Source of the DNA: GCA-016699975 sp964515255
GTDB taxonomy: Bacteria > Patescibacteriota > Minisyncoccia > Moranbacterales > UBA1568
DNA length: 18,094 bases
Assembly (NCBI GenBank): GCA_964515255.1
Contig: CAZETL010000014.1
Coordinates: 1 to 18,094, forward strand
Direction: 5' to 3'
Position numbers and translations under genes: made by a program. This document shows, piece after piece, positions 14,418 to 18,094 of this stretch (the first letter of the stretch is position 1; every line of letters begins with the position of its first letter). The notes under the pieces are model-generated. The model saw only the letters and a program-made list of their open reading frames with translations, ran no database searches and was not told the DNA's origin.

Positions 14418-14978
14418 TCAGATATTGGGATTGATTTTCAAAGTTTCTTGTTGAGAGACCTTTCTTTTCAAGAGAATTCTTTCCCAAACGAATGAGAGGA
14501 TGATGGCGATAGAGATGGAAATTCCTCCAGTAATAGGGAGAAGAAACACTGAAAGTGCGGATAAAAAGCTCGTAAAACTACTTCCATTTGGAAGTTGGGA
14601 AATTGAAATGCCAATGTTGATCATTGAAAAAATAATTCCGCCGTAGACTAGTATTGACAGGAGGAGGTAGGAAGAAGAGATTATTCGATTTTTCAATCCA
14701 TTATTCTGCTGACACTGCCGATAAGAGAGCTCGCTTACAATCGGAACAAAGAGAAACGGGGAGGTGGCTGAAAAAAAGAGGGGAAAAAGGGGTGCAAAGC
14801 TATAATTTAACGAGAGAATCCAATACTCGGCGGCCACGGCGACTATAGGTATTGCAAATAGGGTAAGTAATAAAGCTATTCTTGATATTTTTGAGAATCT
14901 TGCCCAATGGGCTATTCCGAGATAGACGACGGATCCCACTACGCAACCACCCACGAAAAAGAGAGACTTTTCATCCAT
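14418..14978 (-). CDS. Five-TM membrane protein, unknown, AT-rich
   Basis: A 186-residue integral membrane protein with about five hydrophobic segments (approximately residues 6-24, 34-54, 62-82, 101-125 and 138-165) and a basic C-terminal tail (ERILLKRKVSQQETLK). No family is recognised. It starts at ATG 14978 without an obvious ribosome-binding site. The DNA is visibly richer in A/T than the flanking glycosyltransferase genes, and the codon choice looks different, which would fit separate acquisition. It lies inside the glycan run between a GT2 (31-base gap upstream) and a GT4 (59-base gap downstream), so it is probably part of the same transcript. Confidence 0.65.
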   Translation of the reverse strand: MDEKSLFFVGGCVVGSVVYLGIAHWARFSKISRIALLLTLFAIPIVAVAAEYWILSLNYSFAPLFPLFFSATSPFLFVPIVSELSYRQCQQNNGLKNRIISSSYLLLSILVYGGIIFSMINIGISISQLPNGSSFTSFLSALSVFLLPITGGISISIAIILSFVWERILLKRKVSQQETLKINPNI

Positions 14979-15009
14979 AAATAGATTCGAGATAAAAGGT
15001 AAACCAGCC

Positions 15010-15957
15010 TTATTTTTTATAGAGCTTCTTTGTGAGATAAAGCTGCTCTTCGATGAGCCTTCGGTTTGATTTCACCATATCCGCAAGGAGCGCAAAGACG
15101 ACGAATTGCAGGCCGATCACAAAGGAAATGGCCGAAAAGAAGAGATAGTTCCGGTACGGGGTTATTTTAAGGTCCTGCATGTAGAACACAAGGAAGAGAA
15201 GGAAGAGTATGCAGGAAACTCCCATGAGGAAAAATCCCGGAATGCCAAAGAATTTCATCGGCCGGACATCTCGAACAGCTCGGACGATGATGCGGGAACT
15301 CTGCCGGATATAACGAAGAACGCTCTTTGTCATTTTCGATTTTCGGTCTGCAAAATACGTAACTTCGACTGGAACCCAGAGGATTCGGAGATTTTTTCCG
15401 ATGGCGTCGATGATGACCTCTTGCGTATAGGTGAAATTTTCGAGAAGACTGAGGCGGAGAAGCGCCTCTCGATTATAGGCTCGGAACCCGCAGGTGAGAT
15501 CTTGTATGGGCGTTTTGAGAAATCCGGATATGAGTTTTGCGGCGACTCGATTCAGGCGGTCTTTGACGAGCGGGATGTTTTTTGCGGCGAACTCTCCGAA
15601 TCGGTCGGCGCTGACGATTTCAGCCTTTCCGGAGAGAATCGGTTCGATGAGGAGCGCGATGTCATGCGGATTGAATTGGCCGTCGGCGTCAATGTTTACG
15701 AAGAGATCAGCGTCATCTTCAAGAGCGGCCTCGACTGATGTTCGAAAGGTTTTTCCGAGGCCCATGTTTCTCGGATGAACAATAACTCGGTCTGCGCCGG
15801 CATCGCGAGCAATCGATCCGGTACGATCGCTTGACCCGTCATCTACCACTTGTACGACCACTGTGTCTACGCCCTGGAATGACCGGGGGATTCTCCGTAT
15901 CGTATCTCCGATTTTTTCCGCCTCATTAAAGGCCGGGACATTGACGATGAGCTTCAT
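15010..15957 (-). CDS. Glycosyltransferase family 2, polyprenyl-phosphate sugar synthase-like with C-terminal TM pair
   Basis: A 315-residue enzyme with a GT-A catalytic domain followed by two membrane segments (about 236-258 and 266-290). Visible motifs are VNVPAFNEAEKIG (5-17), VVDDGSSDRT (38-46), RNMGLGKTFRTS (63-74) and the metal-binding DAD at 90-92 in NIDADGQ, then the TCGFRAYNREAL acceptor loop. This is the pattern of DPM1/undecaprenyl-phosphate mannose-type synthases with membrane tails, which load a sugar onto a polyprenyl phosphate for GT-C enzymes. I chose ATG 15957 because MKLIVNVPAFNE is the family start; an in-frame ATG at 15990 would add 11 residues. It is the likely donor-maker for the GT-C-like protein encoded at 11276-13207. 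Confidence 0.9.
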   Translation of the reverse strand: MKLIVNVPAFNEAEKIGDTIRRIPRSFQGVDTVVVQVVDDGSSDRTGSIARDAGADRVIVHPRNMGLGKTFRTSVEAALEDDADLFVNIDADGQFNPHDIALLIEPILSGKAEIVSADRFGEFAAKNIPLVKDRLNRVAAKLISGFLKTPIQDLTCGFRAYNREALLRLSLLENFTYTQEVIIDAIGKNLRILWVPVEVTYFADRKSKMTKSVLRYIRQSSRIIVRAVRDVRPMKFFGIPGFFLMGVSCILFLLFLVFYMQDLKITPYRNYLFFSAISFVIGLQFVVFALLADMVKSNRRLIEEQLYLTKKLYKK

Positions 15958-15995
15958 AAGAAGTGGTGATAGGAGCGGGAAATGATGCAAAAATG

Positions 15996-16226
15996 TTATT
16001 TCTTTTTTATGAGTTTTGAAAATTCAAAACATGCGACAGGGCACCGGGCCTTTTCTACCCCGTCCTTTTCTATCGTCTTCTGACATTCGATTGCGACGCC
16101 GAAGCAGCGGCTCTGGCTTTCTTTTACGTAGTTCCAGTTTATTTCGTAGTGGAAAAAATTTAGAAGGAAGCTCCCGACGACAACGGCACCGACAACCCAG
16201 ATGGCAAGACGAATGATATGGAACAT
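15996..16226 (-). CDS. Small one-TM protein with four cysteines
   Basis: A 76-residue protein with one N-terminal membrane segment (about residues 7-24) and a soluble tail containing four cysteines at 41, 48, 62 and 66, ending in KKK. The spacing C-x6-C-x13-C-x3-C could form two disulfides outside the membrane or bind a metal; sequence alone does not decide. The family is not recognised. It sits between the nucleotide-sugar dehydrogenase (99-base gap) and the GT2 gene (38-base gap) on the same strand. There is no strong ribosome-binding site before ATG 16226. Confidence 0.6.
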   Translation of the reverse strand: MFHIIRLAIWVVGAVVVGSFLLNFFHYEINWNYVKESQSRCFGVAIECQKTIEKDGVEKARCPVACFEFSKLIKKK

Positions 16227-16325
16227 ACTTGTGGAGAAAAACGATCAACTTTTGAGGTCTTCGCAATTTTTATTCACTGGTTGACGATGTCTGTGGGAAT
16301 TCTCTGAGGGAGATTCCTCTTGTTT

Positions 16326-17630
16326 CTATCTCCCGATTCCTTTGTATACGATACCAGCTTTTTTGAAGGCGGATTTGTTGTCGAAGGCGTTTTTCCCGTC
16401 AACGAAGACCTTGACGCGGTGTTTCTTGAGAAGTGCCGGAGTGATCGCTTCGCGGAATTCTCGATGATCGGTCGCGAGAATGATAGCGGTTGACTTCTTG
16501 AGGATCGCGTCAAGCGATTTTAGGCTTGATTGGTGGAGTATGTGCGGGTCGTAGGTTTCGACGCGAGCGCCGTGTTGTTTCAGGTGATCGACGATGGCAA
16601 ACGAGGGGGATTCTCGAACATCATCAATATTCGCCTTATAAGAGAGACCGAGTACGCCGACGACAGAACCATTTACCGGGAGTTTGACGGCATTGAGCGC
16701 ATCCTGGAGAAGTTCGACGGTATACGCGGGCATATCGTTGTTTATCTCGCGCGCGAGGCGGAGGAATTTGTGATCGAATCCGGCGCGTTTCGCTCGTTCG
16801 ATGAGATAGTACGGATCAACGGGAATGCAATGGCCGCCCACTCCGCATGACGGGAAGTGCGGCATAAAGGAAAATGGCTTGGTTGAAGCCCCTCTTATGA
16901 CGTCGGCGACATCGATATCGAGTTTGTCGAATGACCTCGCAAGCTCATTGACGAATGCAATATTGATATCGCGGAAAGAGTTTTCGACGACCTTCACCGC
17001 CTCAGCTTCCCGGACGGATTTCATGGGGCGGATCTCCCCATCGACTATCGACCGATAAAACTCGACGGCTCTTGCAAGTCCGGAAGCATCGAGTGCTCCG
17101 ACGACGCGCGGGATATTGGTGACATTCCATTTCTCGTCTCCGGGATTGATGCGTTCCGGGCAATGAGCAAGGGATACGTCTTTTCCGACTCGATGCCCTG
17201 CCTTTTCAAATATTGGCGCGACGACCTCTTCGGTGACTCCCGGGTTGACGGTGGATTCAAGGACAACAAGCGAGCCTTTTCTCATGTTGGCAGCGATAGT
17301 TTCTGCGGATCGAATAACTGGCCCGAGATCCGGGTTGTGCAATTCGTCGACGGGCGTCGGAACGCATATGAGAATGATATCGCAACTCCTTATGACGTTT
17401 GGATCCGATGTCGCCGGGAAGAAATGAAGGGGAAGTTGTTCTTCGAGGTAACGGTCTTCAATGGGGCTTTTCCTACTGTTGATAGCGGCATTTCTTTCTT
17501 CGTTGAGATCGAATCCGAAGACGTCATAGCCTTTCTCTTTTGCCCTGATTGCAAGGGGAAGGCCGACATATCCGAGGCCGACGATGCATACCGCATCTTT
17601 CTTTTTGGAAGTTGTTTTCACTGGTTTCAT
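16326..17630 (-). CDS. Nucleotide-sugar 6-dehydrogenase (UDP-ManNAc/UDP-GlcNAc/UDP-Glc dehydrogenase family)
   Basis: NAD-dependent, four-electron oxidation of a UDP-hexose to a UDP-uronic acid for surface polysaccharide synthesis. The 434 residues show the Rossmann motif VGLGYVGLP (17-25), CVPTPVDE (89-96), STVNPG (126-131), the catalytic block EAVKVVENSFRDINIAFVNEL (in two parts, K213 and N217), the nucleophilic cysteine C268 in GVGGHCIPVDP, and the C-terminal second Rossmann domain (GLSYKANIDDVRESP). The pattern is closest to the WecC/WbpA group acting on N-acetylated sugars, but the sugar is not certain. ATG 17630 is preferred because only about ten residues precede the Rossmann motif; ATG 17639 is an alternative. 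The frame stays open to 17792, but that 5' part looks noncoding. It is the first gene of the minus-strand glycan run. Confidence 0.93.
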   Translation of the reverse strand: MKPVKTTSKKKDAVCIVGLGYVGLPLAIRAKEKGYDVFGFDLNEERNAAINSRKSPIEDRYLEEQLPLHFFPATSDPNVIRSCDIILICVPTPVDELHNPDLGPVIRSAETIAANMRKGSLVVLESTVNPGVTEEVVAPIFEKAGHRVGKDVSLAHCPERINPGDEKWNVTNIPRVVGALDASGLARAVEFYRSIVDGEIRPMKSVREAEAVKVVENSFRDINIAFVNELARSFDKLDIDVADVIRGASTKPFSFMPHFPSCGVGGHCIPVDPYYLIERAKRAGFDHKFLRLAREINNDMPAYTVELLQDALNAVKLPVNGSVVGVLGLSYKANIDDVRESPSFAIVDHLKQHGARVETYDPHILHQSSLKSLDAILKKSTAIILATDHREFREAITPALLKKHRVKVFVDGKNAFDNKSAFKKAGIVYKGIGR

Positions 17631-17782
17631 ATGCTGCATTACAGTGGGTAAAGCGCGAACTGTATGAATTGGGAGCGAGCGGAGTATCGAGTGCCTTTCC
17701 AGGGTTACTTCGGAGTCACTGGAAACTTCAGTGTTATTGTAAGGGAGGCGTTTCGAAAAGTCGAGGCGCTGGAGTATTTCCG

Positions 17783-17799
17783 ATATATACAATATATAC
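17783..17799. repeat. AT-rich direct repeat in the divergent intergenic region
   Basis: Two exact copies of ATATATAC, at 17783-17790 and 17792-17799, are separated by one A, and a related TATATTC follows near 17820. They lie between the divergent nucleotide-sugar dehydrogenase and glyA. On the minus strand the same bases contain TATATT-like -10 elements, so the repeat may be a promoter or an operator for the dehydrogenase operon. Confidence 0.4.
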
Positions 17800-17874
17800 T
17801 GAAATTCGGAATTCTTGTGATATATTCAAGCGCCCAGATCGTCTTTTTTGATTTTTTTCGTTTACCCCTGCGTT

Positions 17875-17903
17875 TTGTGGTATCCAGGGAGTTTTGATAT
17901 ACT
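17875..17903 (+). promoter_or_regulatory. Candidate sigma70-type promoter for glyA
   Basis: A strong -10 match TATACT (17898-17903) lies 17 bases downstream of TTGTGG (17875-17880). Predicted transcription start is near 17910, giving a leader of about 55-65 bases before the ATG candidates at 17965 and 17977. Confidence 0.6.
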
Positions 17904-17976
17904 GTTTCTCACGGCGGAAGAGGATGTTTTGACCCGTTTGGCGAGTAGCGATCTTAAATTCGTGATGCGAGACGAT

Positions 17977-18094
17977 ATGATCCGATATGAAACGATAAAA
18001 AAGACAGACCCGAAGGTGGCGGCGGCGATACAGAGTGAGGTGAAGCGCCAGGAAGACGGGTTAGAGATGATCGCCTCGGAAAATTACGCATCAA
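17977..18094 (+). CDS. glyA: Serine hydroxymethyltransferase, N-terminal part (runs off the window)
   Basis: Only the first 39 residues are inside the window. They match the SHMT N-terminus: DPKVAAAIQSEVKRQEDGLEMIASENYAS has the invariant layout of a short helix, RQ, a two-residue gap and L-IASENY. SHMT is a PLP enzyme converting serine and tetrahydrofolate to glycine and methylene-tetrahydrofolate, the one-carbon donor of ThyA. Start choice is open: ATG 17977 (MIRYETIKK) has only a weak purine stretch; ATG 17965 would add four residues; a TTG at 17929 has GGAAGAGG 5 bases upstream and would add sixteen. The PLP lysine lies beyond the window. Confidence 0.93.
   Translation, partial: MIRYETIKKTDPKVAAAIQSEVKRQEDGLEMIASENYAS

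Noticed and set aside
15106..15738. Long + strand ORF of 210 codons
   Set aside because: Antisense of the GT2 gene; composition is the acidic/charged mirror of the real protein.
16296..16317. Hairpin just downstream of the sugar dehydrogenase stop (GGAAT..CTC/GAG..ATTCC)
   Set aside because: The stem is short with a bulge and is not followed by a T run on the minus strand, so I do not call it an intrinsic terminator.
17631..17792. In-frame 54-codon upstream extension of the nucleotide-sugar dehydrogenase
   Set aside because: Family members begin about ten residues before the GLGYVG motif; the extension has no ribosome-binding site, looks unlike a domain and covers AT-rich regulatory DNA.
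1..18094. CRISPR arrays, tRNA/rRNA genes, insertion sequences, toxin-antitoxin or known defence genes
   Set aside because: No spaced direct repeats, tRNA-like cloverleaf, transposase motif or paired small toxin/antitoxin genes were found on reading both strands.

Overview
The window looks like a chromosomal segment of an uncultivated, small-genome bacterium. It is most consistent with a Patescibacteria/CPR-type lineage. That is an inference from tight gene packing, many short lineage-specific membrane proteins, divergent versions of housekeeping enzymes and unlinked core-metabolism genes, not from any marker gene. Several good genes end in TGA (flippase, rtcB, glyA-side shadows excluded), so the standard stop code applies and a TGA-recoding lineage is unlikely. 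No rRNA, tRNA, CRISPR array, transposase, phage gene or recognisable defence system was found.

Region 1 (about 1-3233, + strand) is a thymidylate/folate block: a CYTH-domain phosphohydrolase/cyclase-family protein, a dCTP deaminase whose active-site signature matches the bifunctional deaminase/dUTPase type, thymidylate synthase ThyA and, after a 357-base gap, dihydrofolate reductase FolA. The other end of the window (from about 17977) opens serine hydroxymethyltransferase GlyA on the + strand. Dcd can make dUMP, ThyA makes dTMP and dihydrofolate, FolA regenerates tetrahydrofolate and GlyA recharges it to methylene-THF, so the window holds a complete thymidylate cycle in two places. A thymidylate-kinase-like protein (5342-5956) could supply the next step, but its sequence is divergent.

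Region 2 (3217-8484) is mostly minus strand: a Wzx-type flippase whose end overlaps folA tail to tail; a three-gene operon (one-TM protein, YjbQ family, thymidylate-kinase-like); and a divergent RtcB-family RNA ligase. A small + strand membrane-protein gene followed by a strong intrinsic terminator sits between the flippase and the kinase-like gene.

Region 3 (8563-17639) is an envelope-glycan region. On the minus strand, transcribed from right to left, it holds a nucleotide-sugar 6-dehydrogenase, a four-cysteine small membrane protein, a GT2 polyprenyl-phosphate-type glycosyltransferase, a five-TM protein, a GT4 glycosyltransferase, a GT-C-like membrane glycosyltransferase and a membrane-anchored beta-rich protein, then a second, separate GT4 enzyme. 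Two short + strand orphan genes with near-consensus Shine-Dalgarno sequences (8563 and 10399) interrupt the minus-strand order. Together with the flippase these genes suggest synthesis and export of a surface polysaccharide or glycosylation of surface proteins.

No single novel system stands out beyond doubt. The observations most worth a second look are the RtcB homologue with altered nucleotide-site motifs, the kinase-like/YjbQ/TM operon, the class of short + strand genes with strong ribosome-binding sites, and a small ORF that contains an intrinsic terminator.
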